64,000 nt of DNA, from assembly GCA_964509545.1 (NCBI GenBank), contig CAZDXQ010000015.1:7729-71728 (forward strand). Reading direction: 5' to 3'. Source of the stretch: JADJWR01 sp964509545. Lineage in GTDB: Bacteria > Pseudomonadota > Gammaproteobacteria > Burkholderiales > Burkholderiaceae_F. Below, piece after piece: positions 29,558 to 38,760 of the stretch (positions within the stretch are counted from its first letter, which is position 1; each line of letters opens with the position of its first letter). The position numbers and the translations under genes were made by a program. The notes under the pieces were generated by a model that was given only the letters and a program-made list of their open reading frames with translations, made no database searches and was not told where the DNA came from.

Positions 29558-30370
29558 ATGTTCGAGTCGGTCGGACGGGCGATTGCCACGTATCTGTCGA
29601 AACCGATCGGCAAGCCCGGCGGAACCAGCTTCGACGCGCGCATGGTCGCCGAGACGCTGGCGCCGGGCGACGTGCTGCTCGTCGAGGGCAACACGCGGAT
29701 GAGCGCTGCGATCAAGTACCTGACGCAGTCGACCTGGTCGCACGCGGCGCTGTACGTCGGCCCGCGGCCGGAACTGCCGCCGGTCGGCAACGAACCGGCG
29801 ACGCTGATCGAGGCCGACGTGCTCGAAGGCGTGCGCGCGGTCCCGCTGTCGTGCTACAGCGGCTTTCGCATGCGCATCTGCCGCCCGGTCAACCTGACGC
29901 CGGCCGACCGCGAGCACCTGATCCAGTACATGATCCAGCGCCTCGGTTACCAGTACGACCTGAAGAACGTGCTGGACCTGGCGCGCTACCTGCTGCCCTT
30001 TCCCGTTCCCGCCCGCCTGCGGCGGCGGCTGATCGCCTTCGGCAGCGGCGATCCGACCCGAGCCATCTGCTCGACGCTGATCGCACAGGCCTTCGGCGTG
30101 CTGCGCTATCCGATCCTGCCCGTGATCTCGCGCAAGAACGACGGCAGCCCCGATCGGGCCGACCAGGTGCGTGAGCTCTGGCGCATCCGCCACCACAGCC
30201 TGTATGTGCCACGCGACTTCGACATCTCGCCGTTCTTCGAGGTCGTCAAGCCGCGCCTGACCAAGGCCTTTGACTACCACCACGCGCCGTGGAGCGAAGG
30301 CAACACGGTCGTCATGGGCGACTCCGCGCCGACGGAAATACCCAACTTTTCCTCGGCCGGCGAGCCCTGA
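29558..30370 (+). CDS. YiiX/YebB-like papain-fold protein (NlpC/P60 superfamily)
   Basis: A 270-residue protein with a permuted papain-like arrangement: LAPGDVLLVEGNTRMSAAIK, catalytic His in STWSHAALYVG (about residue 75) and candidate nucleophile Cys in RAICSTLIAQAFG (about 170). Such proteins cleave amide or acyl bonds in the envelope or in lipids. There is no evident signal peptide. A strong AGGAGG lies 16 bases before this ATG, so the exact start is open. Confidence 0.82.
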   Translation: MFESVGRAIATYLSKPIGKPGGTSFDARMVAETLAPGDVLLVEGNTRMSAAIKYLTQSTWSHAALYVGPRPELPPVGNEPATLIEADVLEGVRAVPLSCYSGFRMRICRPVNLTPADREHLIQYMIQRLGYQYDLKNVLDLARYLLPFPVPARLRRRLIAFGSGDPTRAICSTLIAQAFGVLRYPILPVISRKNDGSPDRADQVRELWRIRHHSLYVPRDFDISPFFEVVKPRLTKAFDYHHAPWSEGNTVVMGDSAPTEIPNFSSAGEP

Positions 30371-30443
30371 TTCACCACGCGCGTCCGGCCTGCTCTCCGC
30401 GGTGCTGGCGACGGCGCGTCCGGCTTGCCGCCATGCGTCGCAT

Positions 30444-31853
30444 CTACGCCTCGTCCCACAGCGAGCGCATCGCCGCCTCGAAGCGTTGCGCGACGGTCGC
30501 CGCATTCGGATGCCGATGGGCTCGGACGACCCAGCGGCCGGCCACCATCACGTCTCTGCACGGCCGCGCCGGCGCGGAAAACACCAGCGCATCGAGCAGA
30601 TGCGCCGACGGAACGCCGAGCAGTGATGGCTGCCGCTCGTCGAGCACCAGCGCATCGGCGCGCGCGCCGGTCATCAGCCCCCACGCCGGCTCGCCCGCAG
30701 CCGCCGCGCCGCTGCTCACCGCCAGCGCAAACAGACGCTGCGCGGTCGATGGCACGCCGGCGTGCGGAGCCGCGGAAACATTGCGCCGGCGCAGCGCCAG
30801 CCGCTGCCCGTAATCGAGCCAGCGCAGTTCTTCGAGCGCGTCGCGCGACACATGGCTGTCCGAGCCGAGGGCGATCGGCACGCCGGCCGCAAGCCAGCCA
30901 GGCAGATCGGGCAGTCCGTCGCCGAGGTTGGCCTCGGTGGTCGGGCAGATCACCACGCCGGCGCCGCTTTTCGCCACCGCCTCGATCTCGGACGGCACCG
31001 TGTGCGTGGCATGGACCAGTTGCCAGCGCGCATCCAGGAATCCCTGCCTTGCCAGCCATTCGATCGGCCGGGCCGCGGTGGCCTTGATGCAGTCCTCGAC
31101 CTCGGCCGTCTGTTCGGCAACATGGATATGGATCGGGCCGGAGAAGCCCTCGGCACACTGACGCAGGGCGACGATCGATTCCGGCGCCGCGGCGCGAAGC
31201 GAGTGAATCGCCAGACCAGCGCGGAGCAAAGGCCGCGGCTGCGCGGCGATGCTGCAAGCCGCACGCCACACATCGGCAGCGCCCATGGCAAAGCGGCGCT
31301 GGTCGTCGCGCAGGCCCGAATGCCCGAAGCCGGCGCGCTCGTACAGCACCGGCAGCACGGTGAGCCCGATGCCCGCGTCGGCGGCGGCGTCCGCCAGCAC
31401 CCACGACAGTTCGAGCGGATCGGCATAGGGCCGGCCATCGTGGTCGTGCTGCAGGTATTGGAACTCGCAGACCTGCGTGTACCCACCCCTCAGCAGTTCG
31501 ACGTAGAGCTGCGCGGCGATCGCGCGCAGTTCGTCCGGCGTGACGCGCAAGGCGACGCGGTACATGCGGTCGCGCCATGACCAGAAATCGTCGGCCTCGC
31601 CCTCGCGCCGCTCCGCCAGCCCGGCAAAGGCGCGCTGGAAGGCATGGCTGTGCGCATCGACGAGACCGGGCAGCAGCGGCGCCGCCAGCACCTCGGCATC
31701 GGCCGGCGGCTGCGCCACACCGGGCGTCACCTCCGACCAGCGACCATCGGCGGCGATGCGCAGCAGCACCTGCTCGCGCCATTGCGCTTTTCCCGAAGGC
31801 TCCGACAGCCAGGCCCGTGGTGCCCATAGCGCCACCGCCCTGTCCTCACCCAT
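30444..31853 (-). CDS. hutF: Formimidoylglutamate deiminase
   Basis: A 469-residue amidohydrolase that converts N-formimino-L-glutamate to N-formyl-L-glutamate plus ammonia. Metal ligands are visible in GLVDAHSHAFQRAF, IHIHVAEQ, VHATHT and LGSDSHVS. It is the last gene of the leftward hut operon and overlaps the hutG 3-prime end by eight bases. Its presence, rather than a formiminoglutamase, defines the five-step histidine route. Confidence 0.95.
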   Translation of the reverse strand: MGEDRAVALWAPRAWLSEPSGKAQWREQVLLRIAADGRWSEVTPGVAQPPADAEVLAAPLLPGLVDAHSHAFQRAFAGLAERREGEADDFWSWRDRMYRVALRVTPDELRAIAAQLYVELLRGGYTQVCEFQYLQHDHDGRPYADPLELSWVLADAAADAGIGLTVLPVLYERAGFGHSGLRDDQRRFAMGAADVWRAACSIAAQPRPLLRAGLAIHSLRAAAPESIVALRQCAEGFSGPIHIHVAEQTAEVEDCIKATAARPIEWLARQGFLDARWQLVHATHTVPSEIEAVAKSGAGVVICPTTEANLGDGLPDLPGWLAAGVPIALGSDSHVSRDALEELRWLDYGQRLALRRRNVSAAPHAGVPSTAQRLFALAVSSGAAAAGEPAWGLMTGARADALVLDERQPSLLGVPSAHLLDALVFSAPARPCRDVMVAGRWVVRAHRHPNAATVAQRFEAAMRSLWDEA

Positions 31854-32646
31854 CGGGCCTCCAATCGAGCACGGTGCGCAGCAGCCGGCGCAGCAGCGGC
31901 AGCAGTTGCGCCGCACGCTGCGCATCGATCTCATACGGCGGCGCCTCGGCCATGTAGGTCGACCAGCACATTTCCAACTGCACCGCATGGACGTTGTCCC
32001 GCGGCCGGCCGTAATGACGGGTGATGTAGCCGCCCTTGAAGCGGCCGTCGGTCGCATGCGTATAGCGGTGCTGCGCCGCAAGCACCTGCATCAGCGCGCT
32101 GCGCAGCGACGGCGCGCAGCTGGCCGCGCCGGCCGTGCCGAGGTTAAGGTCAGGCAGCTTGCCCTCGAACAGCCAGGGCAGCACCGAGCGGATGCTGTGC
32201 CCGTCCCACAGCACCGCGTAGCCGTGGTCGCGCTTCAGCCGCGCCAGTTCGGCAGCCAGCGCATCGTGATACGGGCGCCAGTACTCGGCCAGCCTTGCCT
32301 GCACGTCGGCCGCGGTCGGTTCCTGGCCGTTGCGGTACAGCGGATCGCCGCTGAAAAAGCGCGTCGGACACAGTTCGGTGTTGTTGGCGCCTGCGTACAT
32401 CGGGCTGTTTTCCGGCGGCCGATTCAGGTCGATCACGTAGCGCGAGAAGCGCGGGACGATCACGCTGGCACCGAGGCCGGCGGCGAACTCGTAAAGGCGG
32501 TCGAGATGCCAGTCGGCATCCTCCGACGCCAGCGCGCGCTCGACCAGCCGCGGCGTAAGCGGCTCGGCGATGCGCGTGCCGACATGCGGCAGGCTGACCA
32601 GCAGCGGCTTGCTGCCACGTTGCAGCGTGTAGATCGCCTCATTCAT
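31846..32646 (-). CDS. hutG: N-formylglutamate deformylase
   Basis: A 266-residue protein of the N-formylglutamate amidohydrolase family, releasing formate and glutamate in the last histidine step. Seen: LLVSLPHVGTRI, EDADWHLDRLYEF, SRYVIDLNRPPENSPMY, LWDGHSIRS and FKGGYITRHYGRP. ATG 32646 overlaps the hutI stop by four bases (ATGA). Confidence 0.95.
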   Translation of the reverse strand: MNEAIYTLQRGSKPLLVSLPHVGTRIAEPLTPRLVERALASEDADWHLDRLYEFAAGLGASVIVPRFSRYVIDLNRPPENSPMYAGANNTELCPTRFFSGDPLYRNGQEPTAADVQARLAEYWRPYHDALAAELARLKRDHGYAVLWDGHSIRSVLPWLFEGKLPDLNLGTAGAASCAPSLRSALMQVLAAQHRYTHATDGRFKGGYITRHYGRPRDNVHAVQLEMCWSTYMAEAPPYEIDAQRAAQLLPLLRRLLRTVLDWRPDG

Positions 32647-33845
32647 GGCCCGCGTTCGCCTCCGGCCACCACCACGCGACGACAGGGATTGCGGCCGAAC
32701 CAGTACGCCAGTTCGTTCGGGTGATCGACATCCCACACGGCGAAGTCGGCGCGGCTGCCGGCAGCCAGCCGGCCGCGATCATGCAGTCCGAGCGCCCGCG
32801 CGCCGTTGACGGTGACGCCGCGCAGCGCCTCCTCGGGCGTGAGATGGAAAAGCGTGCACGCCATGTTCAGCATCAGCAGCAGCGACAGCGTCGGTGACGA
32901 TCCGGGGTTGTGATCGGTGGCCAGCGCCAGCGGCACCCCGGCCGCGCGCAGTCGCTCGACCGGCGGCAGCTTGGTCTCGCGCAGGAAGTAGAACGCGCCG
33001 GGCAGCAGCACCGCCACCGTGCCCGCATGAGCCATCGCCCGCACGCCGGCATCGCTCAGGTATTCCAGGTGATCGCAGGACAACGCCCCGTACTCGGCGG
33101 CCAGCTGCGCGCCGCCCTGGTCGGAAAGCTGCTCGGCATGCAGCTTCAGCGGCAGCCCTGCGGCGCGCGCCGCGTCGAACACGCGCCGCGTCTGCGCCGG
33201 CGTGAAGCCGATGCGGTCGCAGAACGCGTCGACGGCGTCGATCAGGCCCTCGGCATGAAGCTGCGGCAACCAGGCACAGGCCGCGTCGATGTAGTCGTCG
33301 GCGCGACCGTCGAACTCCGGCGGCAGCGCGTGCGCGGCGAGATAGGTGGTTCGCACGGTCAGGGGCAGTTCGCGGCCGAGCCTGCGCGCCACGCGCAGGC
33401 AGCGCGCCTCGTGCTCGCGGCTCAGCCCATAGCCGGACTTGATCTCCAGCGTCGTCACGCCTTCGGCCCTCAGGGCCAGCGCCCGGCCGCGCGCAGCCGC
33501 GAACAGGGCGTCCTCGCCGGCCGCGCGCGTGGCGGCGACGGTCGAGCGGATGCCGCCGCCGGCGCGGGCGATCTGCTCGTACGTGGCGCCATTCAGGCGC
33601 TGCTCGAATTCGCGCGCGCGATCGCCGCCGTAGACCAGATGCGTGTGACAGTCGACCAGGCCGGGCGTGACGAGACGGCCCTCCAGATCGTGCTCGGCTT
33701 CGATCGCCACCGCGCGCGGCAGGTCAGCCTCGTCGCCGACCCAGTGCAGCCTGTCGCCGTCGGCCAGCAACGCGCCGCGTTCGATCCAGCCCCAGGGCAC
33801 GCCGTCATCGAGCGTGGCCAGCCTTGCGTTGCGCCAGAGCGTCAT
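32643..33845 (-). CDS. hutI: Imidazolonepropionase
   Basis: About 400 residues. An amidohydrolase with the HxH metal motif in GLVDCHTHLVYGGDR, KSGYGLSREHE, HAEQLSDQGG and LATDHNPGSSP. It opens the imidazolone ring to give formiminoglutamate. ATG 33845 forms an ATGA overlap with the hutD stop; a second ATG at 33851 is also possible. Part of the leftward hutC-D-I-G-F operon. Confidence 0.95.
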   Translation of the reverse strand: MTLWRNARLATLDDGVPWGWIERGALLADGDRLHWVGDEADLPRAVAIEAEHDLEGRLVTPGLVDCHTHLVYGGDRAREFEQRLNGATYEQIARAGGGIRSTVAATRAAGEDALFAAARGRALALRAEGVTTLEIKSGYGLSREHEARCLRVARRLGRELPLTVRTTYLAAHALPPEFDGRADDYIDAACAWLPQLHAEGLIDAVDAFCDRIGFTPAQTRRVFDAARAAGLPLKLHAEQLSDQGGAQLAAEYGALSCDHLEYLSDAGVRAMAHAGTVAVLLPGAFYFLRETKLPPVERLRAAGVPLALATDHNPGSSPTLSLLLMLNMACTLFHLTPEEALRGVTVNGARALGLHDRGRLAAGSRADFAVWDVDHPNELAYWFGRNPCRRVVVAGGERGP

Positions 33846-34420
33846 GACCATGGCGATGCCTCACGTGGCGTGGCGGCCAGCCACCAGCCGATGGCAGGCG
33901 CCATTGCCGAGGGAATGAATGCCAGCGCTGCCGGCGCCTGATCGAACCACAGCAGCGAGCGCGCCGGCAAGTCGATGGTTTCACCGGCCACGCAACGTCC
34001 GGGCACCGCCGCGAACAGGCCGCATTGCGCCGCCCGCGGCCGCCACGGCTCGCCGCCAACGGCGCGGAACATGCCGCCGCGCATGCCGCGCAGCATCAGG
34101 TTCAGATCGCGCGTCGGCCCGGCCAGCAGGCGGCAGGCAGTCGGGACGTCGCCGCCGAACTGAAGCGGCGCGTCGGCTGAGGTCAGGCGATGCGTCGTGG
34201 CCCCGACGGTCAGCTCGACGCCCGCGCCGTCGAGCACCGCAAACCAGCGCTCCACCGCCGGAAAGCTCGAAAAAGTACCGTCGGCGTCGACGTCGGCCAC
34301 GCTGACGCGCAGCCGCCAGGCATCGGCAGTGGGCCAGGCCAGCAGTTCGCGGGTGCGGCCGCCACCGTTGCGCCATGGCTGCGGCGCGACGTCGTCGACA
34401 CGGATCGTGGCGAAGCTCAT
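33842..34420 (-). CDS. hutD: HutD family protein
   Basis: A 192-residue cupin-like protein with the HutD opening (VDDVAPQPWRNGGGRTRELLAWP), RVSVADVDADGTFSSFPAVERWF and LNLMLRG. HutD is thought to modulate hut expression by binding a pathway intermediate; it is not a catalytic step. It overlaps the hutC stop and the hutI start by four bases on either side. Confidence 0.93.
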   Translation of the reverse strand: MSFATIRVDDVAPQPWRNGGGRTRELLAWPTADAWRLRVSVADVDADGTFSSFPAVERWFAVLDGAGVELTVGATTHRLTSADAPLQFGGDVPTACRLLAGPTRDLNLMLRGMRGGMFRAVGGEPWRPRAAQCGLFAAVPGRCVAGETIDLPARSLLWFDQAPAALAFIPSAMAPAIGWWLAATPREASPWS

Positions 34421-35136
34421 GGACTGAACCTCCCTTCGAGCTGGTAGCGCGAACCCGGGTGCACCAGCCTCGCCAGCGTGATCGGCACCCCGCGGCTGAC
34501 CGTGCGGCGAACGATGACGAGGCAAGGCTCGTCGCGGGCGATGCCGAGCAGCCGGGCTTCCTGCGCCGTCGCCCGGCTCGCTTCGATCGTGTACTGCGCC
34601 TCCCATAGCGGCGCCACTTCGAGCAGGTAGCGGGTCGGCGTCGTGCGGGTGAAGTCGACGCGCAGATATTCCGGTGCCGCCGCAGGATTGACGTAGCGGT
34701 CCTCGCACTGCAGCGGCACGCCGTTGTCGAAATGCACGAGCAGCGTGTGGAAGACCGGGTCGCCGGAGGCCAGGCCAAGGCTTGCCGCCAGCGCGGCGCT
34801 GGCCGGCTCGCTTCGCTTCAGCTGCACCTCGGCGTGGTGGCGATGGCCGCGGGCGGCGATTTCCTCCTGCAGGTCGCGGATGGTCAAGGTCGAGGAGATC
34901 CGGTGAAGCTGCGCGGCGAAGGTGCCGACCCCCTGCACGCGCTCGACCAAGCCTTCGGATTGCAGCTCGCGCAGCGCCCGATTGACCGTCATCCGGCTGA
35001 CGCCGAACTGCGCGACCAGTTCGGCCTCGGAAGGCATCAGTTCGCCCGGCCGCCAGCGACCCTCGGCAAGCCCGGACTTCAGGAAGTCCTTGACCCGCGA
35101 GTAAGGCGCGGCGGCACGGCTGGCGACAGCATCCAT
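34417..35136 (-). CDS. hutC: Histidine utilisation repressor, GntR family
   Basis: A 239-residue regulator. GntR winged helix at about residues 12-75 (MPSEAELVAQFGVSRMTVNRAL), followed by a UTRA ligand domain (VLEVAPLWEAQYTIEA-like region and YQLEGRFSP at the end). Urocanate is the known inducer of HutC proteins. ATG 35136 is the only in-frame start before the DNA-binding domain. A predicted -10 box lies only seven bases upstream, implying a leaderless transcript. First gene of the leftward operon. Confidence 0.95.
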   Translation of the reverse strand: MDAVASRAAAPYSRVKDFLKSGLAEGRWRPGELMPSEAELVAQFGVSRMTVNRALRELQSEGLVERVQGVGTFAAQLHRISSTLTIRDLQEEIAARGHRHHAEVQLKRSEPASAALAASLGLASGDPVFHTLLVHFDNGVPLQCEDRYVNPAAAPEYLRVDFTRTTPTRYLLEVAPLWEAQYTIEASRATAQEARLLGIARDEPCLVIVRRTVSRGVPITLARLVHPGSRYQLEGRFSP

Positions 35137-35142
35137 GCCGCG

Positions 35143-35171
35143 ATCGTACTTGCCCAGTCCTGTCTAGACAA
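35143..35171 (-). promoter_or_regulatory. Predicted hutC promoter (leaderless)
   Basis: Reading leftward, TTGTCT (35171-35166), a 17-bp spacer and TACGAT (35148-35143). Transcription would begin at or next to the hutC ATG (35136). The -35 box is half of the HutC palindrome. Confidence 0.6.
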
Positions 35172-35172
35172 G
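35159..35172. promoter_or_regulatory. HutC operator 1
   Basis: The palindromic core TGTCTAGACA at 35161-35170, within CCTGTCTAGACAAG. It covers the predicted -35 of hutC, so binding would repress hutC-D-I-G-F. Consistent with known HutC sites of the TTGTnTAnACAA type. Confidence 0.75.
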
Positions 35173-35228
35173 CAGCCCTTCGCCGGTGCAGCTGCGCAGA
35201 GACGGGATCCGCTCGTGCCGATCGAGTC

Positions 35229-35257
35229 TTGACTATGGTTGTCTAGACAAGTACAGT
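35229..35257 (+). promoter_or_regulatory. Predicted hutU promoter
   Basis: TTGACT (35229-35234), a 17-bp spacer, then TACAGT (35252-35257). Transcription would start near 35264, leaving a leader of about 28 bases before hutU. Confidence 0.65.
35239..35250. promoter_or_regulatory. HutC operator 2
   Basis: The perfect palindrome TTGTCTAGACAA lies inside the spacer of the hutU promoter, an ideal position to block RNA polymerase. It shares its ten-base core with operator 1, about 80 bp away. Confidence 0.8.
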
Positions 35258-35291
35258 GCCGGCATCTTCCTGCCTGCCGCCGAGACCGCCG

Positions 35292-36992
35292 ATGACCGAC
35301 CTGTCCTCTCCCCAGATCGCCCGCCCGCGCCCGGTGCGCGCACCGCGCGGAAGCCTCCTGTCGTGCCGCAACTGGCAGATCGAGGCCGCCTACCGGATGA
35401 TCCAGAACAACCTCGACCCGGAGGTGGCCGAGAACCCCGACGCGCTGGTGGTCTACGGCGGCATCGGCAAGGCGGCGCGCAACTGGGACTGCTTCGAGGC
35501 GATCCTGAAGGCGCTGCGCGAGCTCGCCGAGGACGAGTCGCTGCTGATTCAGTCCGGCAAGCCGGTCGGCGTGCTGCGCACGCACCTCGACGCGCCGCGC
35601 GTGCTCATCGCCAATTCCAACCTGGTGCCGAAGTGGGCAACCTGGGAGCACTTCGACGAACTCGACCGCAGGGGCCTGATGATGTACGGCCAGATGACCG
35701 CGGGTTCGTGGATCTACATCGGCAGCCAGGGCATCGTGCAGGGAACGTACGAGACCTTCGCCGAAGCGGGGCGGCAGCACTACGGCGGCAGCCTGGCAGG
35801 CAGGTGGATTCTCACCGCCGGCCTCGGTGGCATGGGCGGCGCGCAGCCGCTGGCGGCCAGTTTCGCCGGCGCAGTGTCGCTGAACATCGAGTGCCAGCAG
35901 AGCCGCATCAATTTCCGCCTGCGCTCCCGCTATCTTGACGAACAGGCGGCGGACCTCGACGACGCGCTGGCGCGTATCGCGCGCTACACGGCACAGCGCA
36001 AGGCGGTGTCGATCGGCCTGCTCGGCAACGCGGCCGAGATCCTGCCCGAACTGGTCGCGCGGGCGCGCTCCGGCGGAATGAGGCCGGATCTCGTCACCGA
36101 CCAGACCTCGGCGCACGACCTGATCAACGGCTATCTGCCGGCCGGCTGGACCGTCGGCGAGTGGCGCGCGGCGGCCGCCGACAGCACGCAGCACGCACGG
36201 CTGCGCGAGGCGGCGGCCAGGAGCTGCGCCGTGCATGTGCAGGCGATGCTCGCCTTCCAGCAGATGGGTGTGCCAACCGTCGACTACGGCAACAACATCC
36301 GCCAGGTCGCCTTCGACGAGGGCGTGAAGAACGCGTTCGACTTTCCCGGTTTCGTGCCCGCCTACATCCGGCCGCTGTTCTGCCGCGGCAAAGGCCCGTT
36401 CCGCTGGGTGGCGCTGTCGGGCGATCCGGAAGATATCCGCAGAACCGACGCGAAGCTGAAGGAGTTGTTCCCCGGCGACGGCAGCCTCCACCGCTGGCTC
36501 GACATGGCCGAAAGCCGCATTGCCTTCCAGGGTCTGCCGGCACGCATCTGCTGGATCGGCCTGGGCGAGCGGCACCGCGCAGGACTCGCCTTCAACGAGA
36601 TGGTGAAATCGGGCGAGTTGAAGGCGCCGATCGTCATCGGCCGCGATCATCTCGATTCGGGCTCGGTGGCCAGCCCCAATCGCGAGACCGAATCGATGCG
36701 CGACGGCTCGGATGCCGTGTCCGACTGGCCGCTGCTGAACGCGCTGCTTTCGACCGCCGGCGGCGCCACGTGGGTCAGCCTGCACCATGGCGGCGGCGTC
36801 GGCATGGGCTACTCGCAGCACGCCGGCGTCGTCATCGTCTGCGACGGCACCGAGGCCGCGGCAAAGCGGATCGAGCGCGTGCTGTGGAACGATCCGGCCA
36901 TCGGCGTCATCCGCCACGCCGACGCCGGCTACGAGGACGCGATCGCCTGCGCCCGCGACAACGGCCTGAACATGCCGATGCTGCCGCGATGA
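35292..36992 (+). CDS. hutU: Urocanate hydratase
   Basis: A 566-residue NAD-dependent urocanase, full length for the family. Seen: CRNWQIEAAYRMIQNNLDPE, VVYGGIGKAARNW, QMTAGSWIYIGSQGIVQGTY, TAGLGGMGGAQPLA and PTVDYGNNIRQ, with HHGGGVGMGYSQHAG near the end. It converts urocanate to imidazolonepropionate. ATG 35292 begins MTDLSSPQ and has only a weak ribosome site. First gene of the rightward hutU-hutH pair. Confidence 0.97.
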   Translation: MTDLSSPQIARPRPVRAPRGSLLSCRNWQIEAAYRMIQNNLDPEVAENPDALVVYGGIGKAARNWDCFEAILKALRELAEDESLLIQSGKPVGVLRTHLDAPRVLIANSNLVPKWATWEHFDELDRRGLMMYGQMTAGSWIYIGSQGIVQGTYETFAEAGRQHYGGSLAGRWILTAGLGGMGGAQPLAASFAGAVSLNIECQQSRINFRLRSRYLDEQAADLDDALARIARYTAQRKAVSIGLLGNAAEILPELVARARSGGMRPDLVTDQTSAHDLINGYLPAGWTVGEWRAAAADSTQHARLREAAARSCAVHVQAMLAFQQMGVPTVDYGNNIRQVAFDEGVKNAFDFPGFVPAYIRPLFCRGKGPFRWVALSGDPEDIRRTDAKLKELFPGDGSLHRWLDMAESRIAFQGLPARICWIGLGERHRAGLAFNEMVKSGELKAPIVIGRDHLDSGSVASPNRETESMRDGSDAVSDWPLLNALLSTAGGATWVSLHHGGGVGMGYSQHAGVVIVCDGTEAAAKRIERVLWNDPAIGVIRHADAGYEDAIACARDNGLNMPMLPR

Positions 36993-37030
36993 TGTCGTTC
37001 GCCGCGGATTCGATTGCGAGCGGGAAAGAA

Positions 37031-37138
37031 TTTGCCACGGATTCACACGGATGAACACGGATTAAGGAGTTCCTTGAAATCCGTGCAATCCGTGTAACCC
37101 GTGGCGAGAATCTTCTTTCAGCCGCGTCCATCCGTGGC
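37031..37138. repeat. CACGGATT-type inverted repeat between hutU and hutH
   Basis: The left arm 37034-37063 carries CCACGGATT, CACGGAT, CACGGATT. The right arm 37076-37105 carries the complements (AATCCGTG, AATCCGTG, CCCGTGG), and the arms are separated by AAGGAGTTCCTT. A further CATCCGTGGCAAT follows. This is lower in GC than its surroundings and resembles a widely dispersed intergenic repeat. Confidence 0.75.
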
Positions 37139-37161
37139 AATCGAATTTCCTTTCTGACCCC

Positions 37162-38760
37162 ATGAAATTGACTCCAGGCGCACTGACGCTCGACGACCTG
37201 CAGGGGGTGCACGGCGGCGGCGCGCCGATCGAGATCGACCCCGCCGCGATGGCCGCGGTGAAGGCGAGCGCCGCCGTCGTCGCCGGCGCCGCCTCGGGCA
37301 GCGCGCCGGTCTATGGCGTCAACACGGGCTTCGGCAAGCTCGCTTCGACGCGCATCAGCGAAGCCGACCTCGCCACGCTGCAGCTGAACCTGATCCGCTC
37401 GCACAGTGTCGGCGTCGGCGAACCACTGCAGCCGGCGGTGGTACGGCTGATGCTGGCGATCAAGGCGGCAAGCCTGGCGCGCGGACACTCCGGCGTCCGG
37501 CCGCAGGTGATCGACGCCCTGGTCAAGGTGCACAACGCCGGCCTGGTGCCGTATGTGCCGAGCCAGGGCTCGGTCGGCGCCTCGGGCGACCTGGCACCGT
37601 TGGCGCACATGACGCTGGCCCTGCTGGGCGAGGGCGACATGCTGGTCGACGGCCGACGCACCCCGGCCGCGCCGCTGCTCGCCCGAGCCGGCGTCGAACC
37701 GCTGCGGCTGCAGGCCAAGGAAGGCCTGGCCCTGATCAACGGCACGCAGACTTCGACCGCGCTGGCCCTGCATGCCCTGTTTTGCTTCGAGCCGGTGCTC
37801 GAGGCGGCACTGGTGATCGGCGCGCTCACCGTGGATGCGGCGCGCGGCAGCGACGGGCCATTCGACCCGCGCATCCACGTGCTGCGCGGCCAGCCGGGCC
37901 AGATCGACGTCGCCCAGTACTACCGCGCGCTGCTGGTCGGAAGCCGCATCCGCGCCTCGCACGTCGAAGGCGACGATCGCGTGCAGGACCCGTACTGCCT
38001 GCGCTGCCAGCCGCAGGTGGTCGGCGCCTGCCTCGACCAGTTGCGCCACGCGGCGCTGGTGCTGCTGCGCGAGGCCAACGCGGTGACCGACAACCCGCTG
38101 GTGTTTGTCGAGGGCGCGGCGGCGCCGGACGGACACGAAGCCGGCGCCTCGGCCGGAACCGATGCCGGACATCGCGGCACCATCATCTCCGGCGGCAACT
38201 TCCATGCCGAGCCCGTGGCTCTGGCCGCCGACGGCATGGCCAACGCCATCGCCGAGGTGGGCGCGATTGCCGAACGCCGCATCGCCATGCTGATCGACAG
38301 CAACGTGTCGCGCCTGCCGCCGTTCCTCACCGCCAACGCCGGCCTGAACTCCGGCTTCATGATCGCTCATGTGACGGCGGCGGCGCTGGCCAGCGAGAAC
38401 AAGTCGCTGGCGCACCCGGCCAGCGTCGACAGCCTGCCGACCTCGGCCAATCAGGAGGATCACGTCAGCATGGCGACATTCGCCGCGCGCCGGCTGCAGC
38501 CGATGATCGCCAACACCGCGCATATCCTCGGCATCGAGCTGCTCGCCGCGGCTCAGGGCATCGAGTTCCTGCGGCCGCTGGCGAGTTCGGCGGCACTGGA
38601 GGCCGTGCATGCGCTGCTGCGCAGCCAATGTCCTTCGGTCGAACAGGACCGCCATCTGGCGCCCGACATCGAGCGTGCCACGCGGCTCGTGACCGACGGT
38701 TCGCTGTCGAGAATCTTCCGCCGGCTGCCCGCGCTGCCGGCGCTCTGGGTGACGGCGTAG
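37162..38760 (+). CDS. hutH: Histidine ammonia-lyase
   Basis: A 532-residue lyase converting histidine to urocanate plus ammonia. The self-forming MIO cofactor triad Ala-Ser-Gly is in SQGSVGASGDLAPLAHM. Also YGVNTGFGKLA, NGTQTSTAL, RVQDPYCLRCQPQV and DNPLVF. Slightly longer than usual because of an insertion after FVEGAAAPDG. It follows hutU at 169 bp across a repeat and ends before an intrinsic terminator. Confidence 0.97.
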   Translation: MKLTPGALTLDDLQGVHGGGAPIEIDPAAMAAVKASAAVVAGAASGSAPVYGVNTGFGKLASTRISEADLATLQLNLIRSHSVGVGEPLQPAVVRLMLAIKAASLARGHSGVRPQVIDALVKVHNAGLVPYVPSQGSVGASGDLAPLAHMTLALLGEGDMLVDGRRTPAAPLLARAGVEPLRLQAKEGLALINGTQTSTALALHALFCFEPVLEAALVIGALTVDAARGSDGPFDPRIHVLRGQPGQIDVAQYYRALLVGSRIRASHVEGDDRVQDPYCLRCQPQVVGACLDQLRHAALVLLREANAVTDNPLVFVEGAAAPDGHEAGASAGTDAGHRGTIISGGNFHAEPVALAADGMANAIAEVGAIAERRIAMLIDSNVSRLPPFLTANAGLNSGFMIAHVTAAALASENKSLAHPASVDSLPTSANQEDHVSMATFAARRLQPMIANTAHILGIELLAAAQGIEFLRPLASSAALEAVHALLRSQCPSVEQDRHLAPDIERATRLVTDGSLSRIFRRLPALPALWVTA

